Positions 1-11,746 are shown, counted from the first letter of the stretch. The stretch is DNA of 64,000 nt from Geodermatophilus sabuli (GCF_900215145.1 NZ_OBDO01000009.1:186001-250000); one strand, 5' to 3'. Made by a program: numbers and translations. Notes: generated by a model not told the origin, from the letters alone.

Positions 1-2
1 CC

Positions 3-599
3 ATGCGCTCCACCGACATCCCCCCGATGCCCGAGCACCTGGCCCGACTCGAGCGCCGGCGTTCCGACGACGACCGCTCCGGCCACACCCGGCCGCCGGT
101 GCCGCACCGCTCGGCCGCCGTCCCGCCGGTCAGGCCGGGCCGCTCCGAGCGTGCCCGTCACCCGCAGCGCGACGAGCGCGACGCCCCGCGCCGCGCTCCC
201 CGTCCGGCCGAGCCGCGGGCCGCGGGTCGGGTCGTCGACGAGCCGGAGCGCGGCAGCCGGCTGCGCGGCTGGGCGGCCGCCCTCGCCGTCCTCGTGATCA
301 CCCTCGCCGGCGCCGCTGCGGACTCCTACCTCGGCCCCGGGCTCGGCATCATCACGCTGGGCACGCTCACCGCGGCCGCCGGGCTGGGCACGCTGCTCGT
401 CCGCCGTCGCGACCTGACGACGATGGTGGTGACCCCGCCGCTGGTGTTCATCGTCGCCGCCGTCGCCGTCAACGCCGTGTTCGCCTCGGTCAACCTCGCC
501 GGGCTGGCCACCCTGCTCGTCCGCGGCTTCCCGACCATGGCGGTCGCCACCGGGGTCGCCCTGGTGCTCGCCCTCGTCCGCTGGGCCGCCGGCCGCTGA
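3..599 (+). CDS. DUF6542 family membrane protein
   Basis: Function unknown. The first ~85 residues are Arg/Pro-rich and look disordered and cytoplasmic. The last ~110 hold four hydrophobic segments (about residues 88-108, 113-133, 141-160 and 175-196), including LRGWAAALAVLVITLAGAAA. This basic-tail-plus-four-helix layout fits DUF6542, a family I recall beside ispH in actinobacteria. It converges on ispH across a large hairpin. The ATG at position 3 is the first start visible. The true start could lie left of the window, since no ribosome site can be checked. Confidence 0.7.
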   Translation: MRSTDIPPMPEHLARLERRRSDDDRSGHTRPPVPHRSAAVPPVRPGRSERARHPQRDERDAPRRAPRPAEPRAAGRVVDEPERGSRLRGWAAALAVLVITLAGAAADSYLGPGLGIITLGTLTAAAGLGTLLVRRRDLTTMVVTPPLVFIVAAVAVNAVFASVNLAGLATLLVRGFPTMAVATGVALVLALVRWAAGR

Positions 600-609
600 G
601 CCGCACAGC

Positions 610-665
610 CTCGAGGACGACGGTGGCCCCCTCCCGTGCGGGAGGGGGCCACCGCCGTCCTCGAG
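610..665. terminator. Bidirectional terminator hairpin
   Basis: A 26-bp stem (610-635 against 640-665) with one mismatch closes a GTGC loop. It fills the gap between two converging stop codons (599 and 667), so it can end transcription of both the DUF6542 gene and ispH. It has no strong T tract, as is usual in very GC-rich actinobacteria. Confidence 0.85.
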
Positions 666-666
666 C

Positions 667-1638
667 TCAGGCCGGGTCGGCCGCCGGCTCGGCCCGGCGG
701 ACCCGCAGTTCGTGCGGCAGCGCGAAGACCAGCTTCTCCTCGGCCGCCTTCACCGTCTCGACGTCCGGGTAGCCCCGCTCGGCGAGGAGGTCGAGCACCT
801 CGCTGACGAGCACCTCCGGCACCGAGGCGCCGCTGGTGACGCCGACGGTGGTGACACCGTCGAGCCAGGCCGGGTCGATCTCGGCTGCGTAGTCGACCAG
901 GTGGGCGGCCCGGGCGCCGGCCTCCAGCGCGACCTCGACCAGCCGGACGGAGTTCGACGAGTTCGTCGACCCCACGACCACCACCAGGTCGCACTCGCCT
1001 GCCATCTGCTTGACCGCCTGCTGACGGTTCTGCGTGGCGTAGCAGATGTCGTCGCTGGGCGGGGACTGCAGACCGGGGAAGCGCGACTTCAGCCGGTCGA
1101 CCGTGGCCAGCGTCTCGTCCACCGACAGCGTGGTCTGCGACAGCCACACGACCTTCTCCGGGTCGCGCACCTGCACGTTCGCGACGTCGTCGGCGCCGTC
1201 CACCAGCTGGATGTGCGCCGGCGCCTCGCCGGAGGTGCCCTCGACCTCCTCGTGGCCGCGGTGGCCGATCAGGAGGATGTCGTAGTCCTCCTTGGCGAAC
1301 CGCTTGGCCTCCTGGTGCACCTTGCTCACCAGCGGGCAGGTGGCGTCGATGGTCTTCAGCCGGCGGTCGGCGGCCTCCTGGTGCACCGCCGGGGAGACGC
1401 CGTGGGCGCTGAAGACGACCACGGACCCCTCGGGGACCTCGTCGGTCTCGTCGACGAAGACCGCGCCGCGCCGCTCGAGCGTGGCCACGACGTGCTTGTT
1501 GTGGACGATCTGCTTGCGGACGTAGACAGGAGCGCCGTGGATCTCCAGGGCCCGCTCGACCGCGACCACCGCCCGGTCCACGCCGGCGCAGTAGCCCCGG
1601 GGGTCGGCCAGCAGGACGCGTCCGCGCGGGTCAGCCAT
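667..1638 (-). CDS. ispH: 4-hydroxy-3-methylbut-2-enyl diphosphate reductase
   Basis: Last enzyme of the non-mevalonate isoprenoid pathway. It reduces HMBPP to IPP and DMAPP with a 4Fe-4S cluster. The three cluster cysteines are visible in [10 protein letters not shown] (Cys17), [11 protein letters not shown] and [11 protein letters not shown]. The substrate-site motifs [18 protein letters not shown] and STNSSNS are also present. At 323 residues it is full length. ATG at 1638 gives the family N-terminus ([17 protein letters not shown]), whereas longer reading adds unrelated sequence. It diverges from the lipid-droplet protein gene, and the 160-bp gap carries repeat copy A. Confidence 0.97.
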   Translation of the reverse strand: MADPRGRVLLADPRGYCAGVDRAVVAVERALEIHGAPVYVRKQIVHNKHVVATLERRGAVFVDETDEVPEGSVVVFSAHGVSPAVHQEAADRRLKTIDATCPLVSKVHQEAKRFAKEDYDILLIGHRGHEEVEGTSGEAPAHIQLVDGADDVANVQVRDPEKVVWLSQTTLSVDETLATVDRLKSRFPGLQSPPSDDICYATQNRQQAVKQMAGECDLVVVVGSTNSSNSVRLVEVALEAGARAAHLVDYAAEIDPAWLDGVTTVGVTSGASVPEVLVSEVLDLLAERGYPDVETVKAAEEKLVFALPHELRVRRAEPAADPA

Positions 1639-1655
1639 GCCCCCATGGTAGAGAA

Positions 1656-1699
1656 GGGACCCGCTGCCCCCAGGTGTTCGCACGCTCACACCGGGTCCC
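1656..1699. repeat. Dispersed hairpin repeat, copy A
   Basis: The outer arms GGGACCC (1656-1662) and GGGTCCC (1693-1699) pair. Inside them GGTGT (1673-1677) pairs with ACACC (1688-1692) around the loop TCGCACGCTC. The same loop recurs in copies B and C with different but still complementary stems. It lies in the divergent gap between ispH and the next gene. Confidence 0.7.
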
Positions 1700-1798
1700 T
1701 GCAGCGGGCCGCCCCCAGGAACGAGACGAAGGCCACGTCCGGGTGGAGAGGCACCGGCCGGGTGTGTCGAGGCGGGCGTTCTGGGGCAGGGTGGGCGC

Positions 1799-3211
1799 AT
1801 GTCGCGTGAGATCCCCCAGGCCGTCCGCGCCGTCGCCGGCCTGGCCGCCACCGTCCTCGACGAGGCCCGCCGGCTCCCGCAGACGCTGCCGGGGCTGCCG
1901 ATCCGCGTGATCGGCCTGGCGATGCAGGCCACGATGAAACTGCAGCAGCACTACTCCGGTCTGGTCGCCCGCGGCGACGAGGTGCTGACCGGGCTCCGCG
2001 GGGAGGACGAGCCCGGGCTGGCCACCTTCGACGAGGACCTGCCCGAGGCCACGCCGGACACCCGCGTCCACACGTCGGCCTTCGACCGCGCCGGTGACGC
2101 CGCCGGCGACGACTCGGCGATCGCCGCGCAGGTCACCACGCTGATCGACGACGAGGTGTCCGGGCTGCCCCCCGAGCCGGCGCCCGAGGAGGTCGTCGAG
2201 GCCCTCCAGGACATCACCGAGGAGGTGCAGGCGGCGGGCCTGCAGCTGCCCCAGCCCGGGCTCACCGCCGAGGACGCCCTGGAGACCGCCCTCCTGGAGG
2301 CCGACGGCGCACCCGACAGCGCACTGGTCGACGGCGGCACCACCGAGGCCGCGCTGGTCGACGCCGACCTGATCGCCGAGAGCCCGACGACGCCCCCGGC
2401 CCCCCTCACGGCGGACGACACGTCCGGCCCGGCGCTCGACACGGCGCTGCCCGAGGAGACGCCGGACGTCGCCACCGACGTCGACGTGCTCACGGCCGAC
2501 GGGGGGATCGCGACCGTCGAGGGCACCGTGACCGACGAGGGCGTCGCCGCCCCCGAGGCGCCCGAGGTGACCGGCGCGGCGACGCCGGCCGCCCCCGAGG
2601 GCGCGGTCACCGACCAGGAGGCGCGGGTCGACGAGGCTCTCGGCAGCGAGGAGAGCGCCGAGGAGAGCCGCGCGACGGCGACGGAGGACACCGGGACCAC
2701 CGGGACCACCGGGACCACCGGGACCACCGGGGCCGACACCGACGCCACCGGCCGCGGGGACGAGGTCGTGACCAGCGAGGGCGCCCGGGTGGACGACGCC
2801 CTCGGCGGCGGGGACGACGCCGCCCCGGAGGCGCCCGAGGCCCCGCCTGGGGCACCCGCGGACACGCTGGTGGCCACCGACGAGGGCGGCACGCCGGTGG
2901 CCGCGGCGACCGGCGGGGACCAGCCCACCGGAGGCGAGCCCACCGGAGGCGAGCCCACCGGAGGCGAGGCCGCCGGTGACGGGGCCGCCGGTGATCGGCC
3001 CGCCGCGCCGGTCGAGGGGTACGAGGACTTCACCGTCGCCCAGCTGCGGGGGCGGCTGCGCGGGTACCAGGCCGTGACCGTGCGCGAGCTCCTCGACTAC
3101 GAGGAGGCGAACCAGGCCCGGGAGCCCTACCTGCGCATGCTGCGCAACCGGCTGGAGAAGCTGGACCGGCTGGCCGTGGAGAGCAGCCCGCTCGCCCCGC
3201 GGGGCGTCTGA
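1799..3211 (+). CDS. Lipid-droplet-associated-type protein
   Basis: 470 residues. The N-terminal ~60 ([20 protein letters not shown] and on) form an amphipathic helical region. The middle ~330 are acidic, Ala/Thr/Glu-rich and low complexity. The C-terminal ~60 ([20 protein letters not shown] and on) form a compact helical domain. This is the layout of the actinobacterial protein annotated as lipid-droplet-associated (Rv1109c type), which sits between ispH and xseA in mycobacteria, as here. The molecular role is not established. The linker carries in-frame tandem repeats (GTT x4 and TGGEP x3). The ATG at 1799 precedes the conserved N-terminus. Confidence 0.75.
   Translation: MSREIPQAVRAVAGLAATVLDEARRLPQTLPGLPIRVIGLAMQATMKLQQHYSGLVARGDEVLTGLRGEDEPGLATFDEDLPEATPDTRVHTSAFDRAGDAAGDDSAIAAQVTTLIDDEVSGLPPEPAPEEVVEALQDITEEVQAAGLQLPQPGLTAEDALETALLEADGAPDSALVDGGTTEAALVDADLIAESPTTPPAPLTADDTSGPALDTALPEETPDVATDVDVLTADGGIATVEGTVTDEGVAAPEAPEVTGAATPAAPEGAVTDQEARVDEALGSEESAEESRATATEDTGTTGTTGTTGTTGADTDATGRGDEVVTSEGARVDDALGGGDDAAPEAPEAPPGAPADTLVATDEGGTPVAAATGGDQPTGGEPTGGEPTGGEAAGDGAAGDRPAAPVEGYEDFTVAQLRGRLRGYQAVTVRELLDYEEANQAREPYLRMLRNRLEKLDRLAVESSPLAPRGV
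2692..2727 (+). repeat. 9-bp tandem repeat x4 in coding sequence
   Basis: Four perfect copies of CGGGACCAC lie inside the lipid-droplet-type gene. They encode a Gly-Thr-Thr run in the disordered linker. The unit is a multiple of three, so slippage would change linker length without shifting the frame. Confidence 0.9.
2923..2967 (+). repeat. 15-bp tandem repeat x3 in coding sequence
   Basis: Three perfect copies of GCCCACCGGAGGCGA encode PTGGE repeats just before the conserved C-terminal domain of the same gene. Copy number probably varies between strains (inference). Confidence 0.9.
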
Positions 3212-3215
3212 GGGA

Positions 3216-3256
3216 GGACCCCTGCCCCACCCGCTCGCACGCTCGCGGCGGGTCCC
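3216..3256. repeat. Dispersed hairpin repeat, copy B
   Basis: GGACCC (3216-3221) pairs with GGGTCC (3250-3255). Inside, CCGC (3231-3234) and GCGG (3245-3248) close the loop TCGCACGCTC (3235-3244), identical to copy A's loop. It starts 5 bp after the stop of the lipid-droplet-type gene and ends 50 bp before xseA, so it may also terminate or attenuate transcription. Confidence 0.75.
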
Positions 3257-3305
3257 TGCACGGGGCCGGGGCGGGGGTGTCGGACTCGTCTGACACGCTT
3301 GGGGC

Positions 3306-4526
3306 GTGACCTCACCGTCCTCCCCGGAAGCGCCCTGGCCGGTCCGCACGGTGGCCCGGAAGGTCGCCGAGTGGATCGGCCGGCTGGGTGAGGTGTGGGT
3401 CGAGGGCCAGATCGCCCAGCTGTCCCGGCGCGGGGCGGCCACGGTCTTCCTCACCCTGCGCGACCCGGCCGCCGACCTCTCCGTGCCGGTGACCTGCTCC
3501 CGGGAGGTCGCCGACCGTCCCGGGCTGGAGCTGACCGAGGGCGCGCGGGTCATCGTGCGGGCCCGGCCCGACTACTACATCGCCCGCGGCTCCTTCTCGC
3601 TGCGGGCCACCGAGATCCGCGCCGTCGGGCTGGGTGAGCTGCTGGCCCGGATCGACCGGATCCGCCGGCTGCTGGCGGCGGAGGGCCTGTTCGACGCCGC
3701 CCGCAAGCGCCCGCTGCCGTTCGCACCCGCCGTGGTCGGGGTGGTCACCGGCCGGGACAGTGCCGCCGAGCGCGACGTGCTGGTCACCGCCCGGCGACGC
3801 TGGCCGGCCGTGCGCTTCGCCGTCCACCACAGTCTGGTGCAGGGACCGAGCGCCGCCGCCTCGGTCATCGACGGATTGCGCCGGCTGGACGCCGACCCGG
3901 CCGTCGAGGTCATCGTGATCGCCCGTGGCGGCGGCTCGGTCGAGGACCTCCTGCCCTTCTCCGACGAGGGCCTGGTCCGCGCGATCGCCGCCTGCCGCAC
4001 GCCGGTGGTCACCGCAGTCGGGCACGAGACCGACACCACGCTGGTCGACCACGTCGCCGACGTCCGGGCGGCCACGCCCACCGACGCGGCGCACCGGGTG
4101 GTCCCCGAGATCGGTGAGCAGCGCCGGCTGGTCGACGGTCTGCGGGCCCGCGCCCGGCACCTGCTGACCGGCCGCCTGGACCAGCAGCAGCGGTGGCTGG
4201 AGAGCGTGCGCAGCCGTCCGGCGCTGGCTGCGCCCGAGCGGCTGCTCGACGGCCGCGCGGAGGACGTGCTGGCGCTGCGCACCCGGGCCCGCCGCACGCT
4301 CACCCACCGGGTGGAGGGTGCCGAGCGCGACCTGGAGCACGCCCGCGCCCGGGTGGCCGCCCTCTCCCCCGCGGCCACGCTGCAGCGCGGGTACGCGGTG
4401 CTCCAGCGGGCCGACGGCGCGCTCGTCCGCGACCCCGTCGAGGTGGCCGACGACGAGCGGCTCACCGTGCGGGTGGCGGGCGGCCGGCTGCCCGTCCGCG
4501 TCGACCGGCAGGATGCGGGGTCATGA
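3306..4526 (+). CDS. xseA: Exodeoxyribonuclease VII large subunit
   Basis: Nuclease subunit that degrades single-stranded DNA in both directions. An N-terminal OB-fold (about residues 10-110, [19 protein letters not shown]) precedes the catalytic Exonuc_VII_L domain, with [34 protein letters not shown] and [17 protein letters not shown] long helical region and a short C-terminal barrel segment ([16 protein letters not shown]) follow. The 406 residues are typical. A GTG start at 3306 is used. Its stop overlaps the xseB start (ATGA), so the two subunits are probably translationally coupled. Confidence 0.96.
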   Translation: MTSPSSPEAPWPVRTVARKVAEWIGRLGEVWVEGQIAQLSRRGAATVFLTLRDPAADLSVPVTCSREVADRPGLELTEGARVIVRARPDYYIARGSFSLRATEIRAVGLGELLARIDRIRRLLAAEGLFDAARKRPLPFAPAVVGVVTGRDSAAERDVLVTARRRWPAVRFAVHHSLVQGPSAAASVIDGLRRLDADPAVEVIVIARGGGSVEDLLPFSDEGLVRAIAACRTPVVTAVGHETDTTLVDHVADVRAATPTDAAHRVVPEIGEQRRLVDGLRARARHLLTGRLDQQQRWLESVRSRPALAAPERLLDGRAEDVLALRTRARRTLTHRVEGAERDLEHARARVAALSPAATLQRGYAVLQRADGALVRDPVEVADDERLTVRVAGGRLPVRVDRQDAGS

Positions 4527-4756
4527 GCGAGCCCTCGACCGAGCCCTCGAACGAGCCGACGACGACCTACGAGCAGGCCCGCGAAGAGCTCGCGGACGTC
4601 GTCCGGAAGCTGGAGGCCGGCGGGCTCACCCTCGAGGAGTCGCTGGCCCTGTGGGAGCGCGGCGAGCAGCTGGCCGAGCTGTGCCAGCACTGGCTGGACC
4701 GCGCCCGCGAGCGGCTGTCGGCCCCGGCTCCGGCGGAGTCCTCCGAGCGGGGCTGA
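4523..4756 (+). CDS. xseB: Exodeoxyribonuclease VII small subunit
   Basis: 77-residue helical subunit that binds several copies to each XseA and controls the nuclease. The family signature is clear: [20 protein letters not shown] and [19 protein letters not shown]. The start ATG shares bases with the xseA stop. The Ser/Thr/Glu/Pro-rich N-terminal 15 residues and Ala/Pro-rich tail are probably flexible. Confidence 0.95.
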   Translation: MSEPSTEPSNEPTTTYEQAREELADVVRKLEAGGLTLEESLALWERGEQLAELCQHWLDRARERLSAPAPAESSERG

Positions 4757-4890
4757 ACGCCCGGCGGGGCCCGCGGGCCCGACCGGGCTCAGGCGGGCAG
4801 CCGCGCCCCGTGCCCCGGAGCCACCGACAGCCCGGCCGCCGCGGGCAGCCGGTCGGCGACCTGGGCGGGGCCGGCCGCACCGTCGCCGGG

Positions 4891-5493
4891 TCAGCCCGTG
4901 TAGGGCCGCACCGCCGTCGCCACGGCCGCCAGCTCGTCGTCGTCCGCGGAGCCGGTGACGAGCACCGTGACCCCGGCGTCCTCCCGCCACAGCGCCGTCT
5001 CCCCGCGTCCCGTGGTCGACCGGGTCCAGTCCTGCCCGCCCAGCTCGACGGTGCCCTCGGTCTCCGCGTCGTCGAGGACGTCGGTGAGGGCGTCGGCGCG
5101 GGCGTCGTCGCTGACGACGAAACCGGCGAACTCCGCCGACGGCGTCAGGTACCCCACCTCGACGGTCACCGGGTCGCCGGGATCCGCGCCGCCGGCGTCG
5201 GTGCGGGCGCTGGTGACCCGGTAACCGTCGGGCAGCCCGGCCGGGGCGACCACGGGGTAGCCCGCGCGGGCGGCGGCCAGCTGCAACGTGCCGGCGGGGT
5301 CGACCTCGCGGACCGGGTCCACCTCCGCCTGCCGGAAGGTCGCCCAGCCGACGAGCACCAGGCAGATGACCACCAGCGGCGCGAGCGACCGGATCATGTT
5401 GGCCGCGCTCATCCGGTTGGCCCGCTGGATCGCGGGCGAGGGGGTGGGCGGTGCGCCCGCGGGGGGCTGGCTCGTCGGGCCGACTCCGGTCAT
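4891..5493 (-). CDS. DUF4245 domain membrane-anchored protein
   Basis: 200 residues. A short Pro-rich cytoplasmic tail is followed by one transmembrane segment (SLAPLVVICLVLVGWATF, about residues 36-53), then an extracytoplasmic domain containing GLPDGYRVTSAR, SAEFAGFVVSDD and ETALWREDAGVTVLVTGSA. This matches DUF4245, which in mycobacteria also sits beside glpX. Function unknown. The ATG at 5493 is chosen because upstream codons do not look coding. It diverges from glpX. Confidence 0.8.
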   Translation of the reverse strand: MTGVGPTSQPPAGAPPTPSPAIQRANRMSAANMIRSLAPLVVICLVLVGWATFRQAEVDPVREVDPAGTLQLAAARAGYPVVAPAGLPDGYRVTSARTDAGGADPGDPVTVEVGYLTPSAEFAGFVVSDDARADALTDVLDDAETEGTVELGGQDWTRSTTGRGETALWREDAGVTVLVTGSADDDELAAVATAVRPYTG

Positions 5494-5553
5494 TCCCCTA
5501 GGATCGCAGCACTGCGCCTGCACCCTGTCGCCATGCGTCCGTGGCCCCGTCCC

Positions 5554-5597
5554 GGGCCCCACCCTGAACTTGCGAGGGGTGGGGAGGACGGGGTCCC
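5554..5597. repeat. Dispersed hairpin repeat, copy E (inverted)
   Basis: On the minus strand it reads like copies A-D: GGGACCCC, a spacer, CCCACCC, the loop-like CTCGCAAGTTCA, then GGGTGGG and GGGGCCC. On the plus strand the arms are 5554-5560 with 5590-5597, and 5558-5564 with 5577-5583. It ends 6 bp before the glpX ribosome site (AGGAGG, 5603-5608), so in glpX mRNA it would form a 5'-UTR hairpin. Confidence 0.6.
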
Positions 5598-5612
5598 TTC
5601 CCAGGAGGTCCC

Positions 5613-6662
5613 GTGTCCTTGCCGCTCCCCGATGGCCCCCTGATCTCGCGTGGCAGCACCTTCCGTGCCGACCGTCCCGCCCCCGACCGCAACCTGGCGA
5701 TGGAGCTCGTGCGCGTCACCGAGGCGGCGGCGATGGCCGCGGGCCGGTGGGTCGGCCGGGGGGACAAGAACGGCGGGGACGGCGCCGCGGTCGACGCGAT
5801 GCGCGCACTGATCGGCACGGTGAGCATGAAGGGCGTCGTCGTCATCGGGGAGGGCGAGAAGGACGAGGCCCCGATGCTCTACAACGGCGAGGCGGTCGGT
5901 GACGGCAACGGCCCGGAGTGCGACGTGGCGGTCGACCCGATCGACGGCACGACCCTCATGGCCAAGGGCATGCCGAACGCCATCGCCGTCATGGCGGTCG
6001 CCGACCGCGGGGCCATGTACGACCCCTCGGCCGTCTTCTACATGGAGAAGCTGGCCACCGGTCCCGCCGCCGCGGACGTCGTCGACATCACCGTCCCGGT
6101 GGCGGAGAACATCCGCCGGGTGGCCGGGGCCAAGCACTGCTCGACCGAGGACGTCACCGTCTGCATCCTCGACCGCCCCCGGCACGAGCAGCTGGTGCAC
6201 GAGGTGCGCGAGGCCGGCGCCCGCATCAAGTTCATCACCGACGGCGACGTGGCCGGTGCCATCGCCGCCGCCCGGGAGGGCACCGGCGTCGACCTGCTGC
6301 TGGGCATCGGCGGCACCCCGGAGGGCATCATCGCCGCCTGCGCGCTCAAGTGCATGGGCGGTGCGCTGCAGGGCCGACTGTGGCCCAAGGACGACGACGA
6401 GCGGCAGAAGGCCATCGACGCCGGGCATGACCTCGACCGGGTGCTGCACATCGACGACCTGGTCCGCGGCGACGTCTTCTTCGTCGCGACCGGCATCACC
6501 GACGGCGAGCTGCTGCGCGGCGTCCAGTACCGGGCCGGGGGCTGCACCACGCAGTCGCTGGTGATGCGCTCCCGGTCGGGCACCATCCGCTCGATCGACA
6601 GCCTGCACTCGCTGGCCAAGCTGCGTGCCTACTCGGCGGTCCCGTTCGACCGGTCGAACTAG
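5613..6662 (+). CDS. glpX: Fructose-1,6-bisphosphatase, class II
   Basis: Gluconeogenic phosphatase that converts fructose-1,6-bisphosphate to fructose-6-phosphate. The 349 residues carry the metal and phosphate motifs of the class II family: [48 protein letters not shown] and [19 protein letters not shown]. The GTG start has an ideal AGGAGG 4 bp upstream. The gene faces the DUF1707 gene: the two stops share a CTAG, giving a 4-bp tail-to-tail overlap. Confidence 0.97.
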   Translation: MSLPLPDGPLISRGSTFRADRPAPDRNLAMELVRVTEAAAMAAGRWVGRGDKNGGDGAAVDAMRALIGTVSMKGVVVIGEGEKDEAPMLYNGEAVGDGNGPECDVAVDPIDGTTLMAKGMPNAIAVMAVADRGAMYDPSAVFYMEKLATGPAAADVVDITVPVAENIRRVAGAKHCSTEDVTVCILDRPRHEQLVHEVREAGARIKFITDGDVAGAIAAAREGTGVDLLLGIGGTPEGIIAACALKCMGGALQGRLWPKDDDERQKAIDAGHDLDRVLHIDDLVRGDVFFVATGITDGELLRGVQYRAGGCTTQSLVMRSRSGTIRSIDSLHSLAKLRAYSAVPFDRSN

Positions 6663-7339
6663 CCCAGCCGCCCCGGGGCCGGTGGCGCGGGCGGAGGCGG
6701 CGGCAGGTGCCGCTGGGCGAGCCGGTCCATGACCGCCCGCCAGCGGCTCGGCGACTCCCCCGGCGCCAGGCTGCGCAGCCGGAGGTCGCCGAACACCGCC
6801 CGCGCGCGGACGACGACCCGCGGGGTGCCGGCCACCCGGGGCACCGGCGCCAGCTGGGTCTTCTTGTCGCCGAACAGGGTCCACCCGGACAGCTCCCCGT
6901 CGACCCCCTCGGCGACGATCACGTCGACGTCGCCGAAGACGGTGCCCAGCACCAGCTCCACCCGGTCGGCGTCGGTGCGCAGGTTGCGCAGGTCCAGCCG
7001 GATGTCGCCGAAGACGGTGGAGGCGTTCCGGGGGACGTCGGCGGTCCCCTCCATGCGGATGTCGCCGAACACCGACGTCATCGTCTCCGGTACGCGGCTG
7101 CCGACGATCTCCACCGGCGGCGGGCCGTCGGCGGGCAGGTCGGCGACGAACGTCCCCAGCTCCGCGGTGGTGACGGCCGCGTAGACGCCCTCCACCCGCT
7201 CGCCGAACTCGTGCAGGTCGATGCGGCCCTCGGCGAGCGCCTTCTGCAGCCGGGTGACGAGGACCTCGCGGTCGGCGTCGGAGGCCCGCACGGCGGCGGG
7301 TTGGTCGGGCTCGGGGACGGCGTCCGGACTGGTGCTCAC
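6659..7339 (-). CDS. DUF1707 domain protein with LiaF-like C-terminus
   Basis: 226 residues. The N-terminal DUF1707 segment ([19 protein letters not shown] and [14 protein letters not shown]) is followed by a beta-rich C-terminal half with repeated 'VFGDI/VFGDV' turns ([41 protein letters not shown]). This is typical of the cell-wall-active-antibiotics-response (LiaF) fold. There is no transmembrane segment. Function unknown. The GTG at 7339 was chosen because the DUF1707 motif begins about 20 residues later. Confidence 0.75.
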   Translation of the reverse strand: MSTSPDAVPEPDQPAAVRASDADREVLVTRLQKALAEGRIDLHEFGERVEGVYAAVTTAELGTFVADLPADGPPPVEIVGSRVPETMTSVFGDIRMEGTADVPRNASTVFGDIRLDLRNLRTDADRVELVLGTVFGDVDVIVAEGVDGELSGWTLFGDKKTQLAPVPRVAGTPRVVVRARAVFGDLRLRSLAPGESPSRWRAVMDRLAQRHLPPPPPAPPAPGRLG

Positions 7340-7421
7340 GGGGCCCGACGCTAGTGGACCGTCCCCGGGCGGAGGGCCGTCGTCGGCCCCACCCTCGGCG
7401 GGCGGGCGGGACCCACGCGGC

Positions 7422-8651
7422 TCACGCCGGGTAGAGCTCGCTGCAGGCGGTCTCGGTCGGCTCGTTGCGGCCGCCGCAGGTGAGCCCGTAGTCGCCGTAG
7501 GGCTGCAGCGCCGGGTCGCTCTGGTTGAGCGCGGCCAGGCGGAGGATGTCGCAGTACGCCATGACGCCCTGCTCGCAGCCGTCGGCCACCTCCTGCACGT
7601 CGGCGTCGGCGATCCCGGTGGGCGCGGGCTGGGCCGGCGGCAGGTCGGCCGGGATCCCGCCGGGCTGACCGCTGGCGCCCCCGCCGGTGTAGCGGCCCAC
7701 GCAGTTGCCGCCGTCGGGGTCGTTGCGCCCACCGCAGGTCTCGCCGTACGTCTCGTACTCCGACCCGATCTCGCTGTCGAAGTAGAGGGTGTCGCAGGCG
7801 GCCCAGTCACCCTCGAAGCAGGACCCGGCCAGCGCGTCGAGCGTGGGGTCGTCGCCGAGCGTCCCCGGCGGCCGGCCGGCCGGCACGTCCTCCCCGCCGG
7901 AGGGCTCGGGCGTCGGGCTGGGCGTCGGGCTGGGCGTCGAGGACCGGCGCGGAGGTCCCGACGTCGCGGGGCCCGACTCCGAGGCGGACGTCTCCGTGGC
8001 GGTCGACGCGGGGTCCCGGCCCTCGTCCTGCAGGAGGAAGAACAGTCCCACGGCGACGGCCGCGAGCACCACGACGCCCGCCACGACCAGGGCGATCACC
8101 TTGTTGCGCCTGCCGGAGCCCGCACCCCCGGGAGCGCCCGGGGGGCCCTGCCCAGGGCCGGGTTGCCCGTACGGCGGCTGGCCGTAGGGCGGCTGCTGCC
8201 CGTAGGACTGGCCGTAGGAGGGCGGGCCGTACCCCGGGGGCGGGCCGTACCCCTGTGGCTGCTGCCCGTAGGTGGGCTGCCCGTAGCCGGGGAGCTGCCC
8301 GTAGCCGGGCTGCTGCTGACCGTACGGCGGCTGGCCGGGCGGGTGCTGCCCGTACCCCGGCGGCGGGCCGTACCCCGGGGGCTGCTGGCCGGTCTGCGGC
8401 GGGTGGAACTGCCGCGTGTCGTGCCGCTCCGCGCCCGGGGGCGGCGGCGGGAGGCGGTCGCCCGGCCGGATCTGCCGCGTCGTCCCGCCCGAGGGGCCCA
8501 GCTCCTGCGTCGTCACGTCGTCCTGGGCGGCCGGGGAACCCAGCTGCTGGGTCTCGTCGTCCTCGGGAGCCGGCTGCCCCCAGCCCTTCCGGCCGGGCTG
8601 CTCGCCCGAGGGGTCGTGGCCGCCCTGGGGCGGGTTCGGCGGCTGCGACAT
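7422..8651 (-). CDS. Pro/Gln/Tyr-rich membrane protein with cysteine repeats
   Basis: 409 residues, unknown function. The first ~185 are disordered, with many [10 protein letters not shown]-type repeats. A single transmembrane helix ([20 protein letters not shown]) and a Ser/Thr/Pro linker follow. The outside domain contains two copies of a cysteine motif: ([20 protein letters not shown] ... YGETCGGRN) and ([20 protein letters not shown] ... YGLTCGGRN). Paired Cys suggest disulfides outside the cell. The N-terminal low-complexity tail may drive self-association or bind SH3/WW-like partners (inference). It diverges from fumC. Confidence 0.75.
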   Translation of the reverse strand: MSQPPNPPQGGHDPSGEQPGRKGWGQPAPEDDETQQLGSPAAQDDVTTQELGPSGGTTRQIRPGDRLPPPPPGAERHDTRQFHPPQTGQQPPGYGPPPGYGQHPPGQPPYGQQQPGYGQLPGYGQPTYGQQPQGYGPPPGYGPPSYGQSYGQQPPYGQPPYGQPGPGQGPPGAPGGAGSGRRNKVIALVVAGVVVLAAVAVGLFFLLQDEGRDPASTATETSASESGPATSGPPRRSSTPSPTPSPTPEPSGGEDVPAGRPPGTLGDDPTLDALAGSCFEGDWAACDTLYFDSEIGSEYETYGETCGGRNDPDGGNCVGRYTGGGASGQPGGIPADLPPAQPAPTGIADADVQEVADGCEQGVMAYCDILRLAALNQSDPALQPYGDYGLTCGGRNEPTETACSELYPA

Positions 8652-8820
8652 GGTCGGTGCGCTCCTCGGGTCCGTGGGACGGGCCGGACGGCGGTCGGGA
8701 TGCTAGGGCCCGCCCGCCGTCCCGACCAGGGCTGTCGGCTCCGCGCGGAACGGCCGTCCGGAGAGCCCTCTAGGGTCGCGGGCGGAGCACTGGACCGACA
8801 CACCACACCGGGAGCGCAGC

Positions 8821-10233
8821 GTGGCCCCACAGCAGGACGGCGCAGGGCAGGACGAGTACCGCATCGAGCACGACTCCATGGGCGAGGTGCGGGTCCCCGC
8901 CTGGGCGAAGTGGCGGGCGCAGACGCAGCGCGCCGTCGAGAACTTCCCGATCTCGGGCACGCCGATCGAGCGCGAGCTGATCGGCGCGCTGGCCGCCATC
9001 AAGGGCGCGGCCGCCGCGGTCAACGCCTCCCTCGGGGTGCTGCCGGAGGAGGTCGCCGATGCGATCGGCACCGCGGCCGGCGCCGTCGCGCGCGGCGACT
9101 GGGACCAGCACTTCCCCATCGACGTCTTCCAGACCGGCTCGGGGACCTCGAGCAACATGAACACCAACGAGGTCGTCGCCACCCTCGCCACCGAGGCGCT
9201 GGGGTCGCCGGTGCACCCCAACGACCACGTCAACGCCTCGCAGTCGTCCAACGACGTCTTCCCGTCGGCGATCCACGTCGCCGCGACCGGTGCGATCGTC
9301 CGCGACCTCGTGCCGGCGCTGCAGCACCTGGAGGCCTCGCTCGCCCGCAAGGCCGAGGAGTTCGCCCAGGTCGTCAAGAGCGGGCGCACCCACCTGATGG
9401 ACGCCACCCCGGTCACCCTCGGCCAGGAGTTCGGCGGCTACGCCGCGGCCGTGCGCTACGGCATCGAGCGGCTGCAGGCCTCCCTGCCGCGCATCGGCGA
9501 GCTGCCGCTGGGCGGCACCGCCGTCGGCACCGGGATCAACACCCCGCCCGGGTTCGCCGCGGCCATCATCGACAAGCTCGCCGGCGAGCTGGACCTCCCG
9601 TTGACCGAGGCCCGCGACCACTTCGAGGCGCAGAGCTCCCGGGACGCGCTGGTCGAGGGCTCCGGTCAGCTGAAGACCATCGCCGTCGGGCTGATCAAGA
9701 TCGCCAACGACCTGCGCTGGATGGGCTCCGGCCCGCGCACCGGCCTCGGCGAGATCCAGCTGCCGGATCTCCAGCCGGGCAGCTCGATCATGCCGGGCAA
9801 GGTCAACCCGGTGATCCCCGAGGCGGTGATCCAGGTGGGCGCGCAGGTGATCGGGAACGACGCCGCGGTGACCTACGCCGGCACCACCGGCGTCTTCGAG
9901 CTCAACGTGACCCTGCCGCTGATGGCCCGCAACGTGCTGGAGTCGATCCGCTTGCTGGCCAACGTCAGCCGGCTGCTCGCCGACCGCTGCGTGGACGGGA
10001 TCGTCGCCAACGTCGAGCAGTGCCGGGAGTACGCGGAGTCCTCGCCGTCGATCGTGACGCCGCTGAACAAGTACATCGGCTACGAGGAGGCCGCCAAGGT
10101 CGCCAAGCAGTCGCTGGCCGAGCAGAAGACGATCCGCCAGGTCGTCGTCGAGCGCGGTTACGTCGAGCAGGGCAAGCTCACCGAGGCCCAGCTCGACGAG
10201 GCACTCGACGTCCTCTCCATGACCCACCCGTGA
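8821..10233 (+). CDS. fumC: Fumarate hydratase, class II
   Basis: TCA-cycle enzyme that interconverts fumarate and malate. Fumarase/aspartase-superfamily motifs are clear: [46 protein letters not shown] and the signature [16 protein letters not shown]. 470 residues, full length, GTG start. A hairpin (8693-8700 with 8720-8727) lies in the divergent gap and could be part of a promoter or operator. A strong terminator follows. It sits directly upstream of gltA, another TCA-cycle gene. Confidence 0.97.
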   Translation: MAPQQDGAGQDEYRIEHDSMGEVRVPAWAKWRAQTQRAVENFPISGTPIERELIGALAAIKGAAAAVNASLGVLPEEVADAIGTAAGAVARGDWDQHFPIDVFQTGSGTSSNMNTNEVVATLATEALGSPVHPNDHVNASQSSNDVFPSAIHVAATGAIVRDLVPALQHLEASLARKAEEFAQVVKSGRTHLMDATPVTLGQEFGGYAAAVRYGIERLQASLPRIGELPLGGTAVGTGINTPPGFAAAIIDKLAGELDLPLTEARDHFEAQSSRDALVEGSGQLKTIAVGLIKIANDLRWMGSGPRTGLGEIQLPDLQPGSSIMPGKVNPVIPEAVIQVGAQVIGNDAAVTYAGTTGVFELNVTLPLMARNVLESIRLLANVSRLLADRCVDGIVANVEQCREYAESSPSIVTPLNKYIGYEEAAKVAKQSLAEQKTIRQVVVERGYVEQGKLTEAQLDEALDVLSMTHP

Positions 10234-10239
10234 CCCCCG

Positions 10240-10284
10240 CTCGACGGAGTGGGCGGGTGCACAGCCCCGTCCCACTCCGTCGAG
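10240..10284 (+). terminator. Terminator after fumC
   Basis: A perfect 14-bp stem, CTCGACGGAGTGGG (10240-10253) against CCCACTCCGTCGAG (10271-10284), starts 7 bp after the fumC stop. It separates fumC from gltA, which suggests gltA has its own promoter between 10285 and 10334. Confidence 0.8.
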
Positions 10285-10334
10285 GCGGGGGTGAGGGCGC
10301 ACACCAGCCAGAAGCTGAGTAGCGTGCGCACCTG

Positions 10335-11648
<1,314 letters not shown>

Positions 11649-11657
11649 GCCCGGCCC

Positions 11658-11697
11658 GCCGAGGTCCCGTCGTCCGCCCGGACGACGGGACCTCGGC
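11658..11697 (+). terminator. Terminator after gltA
   Basis: A perfect 18-bp stem (11658-11675 against 11680-11697) with a GCCC loop begins 9 bp after the gltA stop. It is one of the strongest simple hairpins in the window. Confidence 0.88.
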
Positions 11698-11746
11698 GTC
11701 TCGGGCAGCATGAGGTCCGTCCAGCCGTCCACCGGGGAGGAGCCCC

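Noticed and set aside
712-1809. Long open frames antisense to ispH and to most other genes
   Set aside because: They are mirror frames caused by high third-position GC. They lack family motifs and ribosome sites.
4789-4890. In-frame coding-like extension after the DUF4245 stop codon (about 33 codons)
   Set aside because: In such GC-rich DNA most frames look coding. No conserved motif is visible, and DUF4245 proteins normally end at the first stop.
8693-8727. Inverted repeat GGTCGGGA/TCCCGACC in the divergent gap before fumC
   Set aside because: Could be an operator or terminator, but there is no second copy or known match, so not listed as a site.
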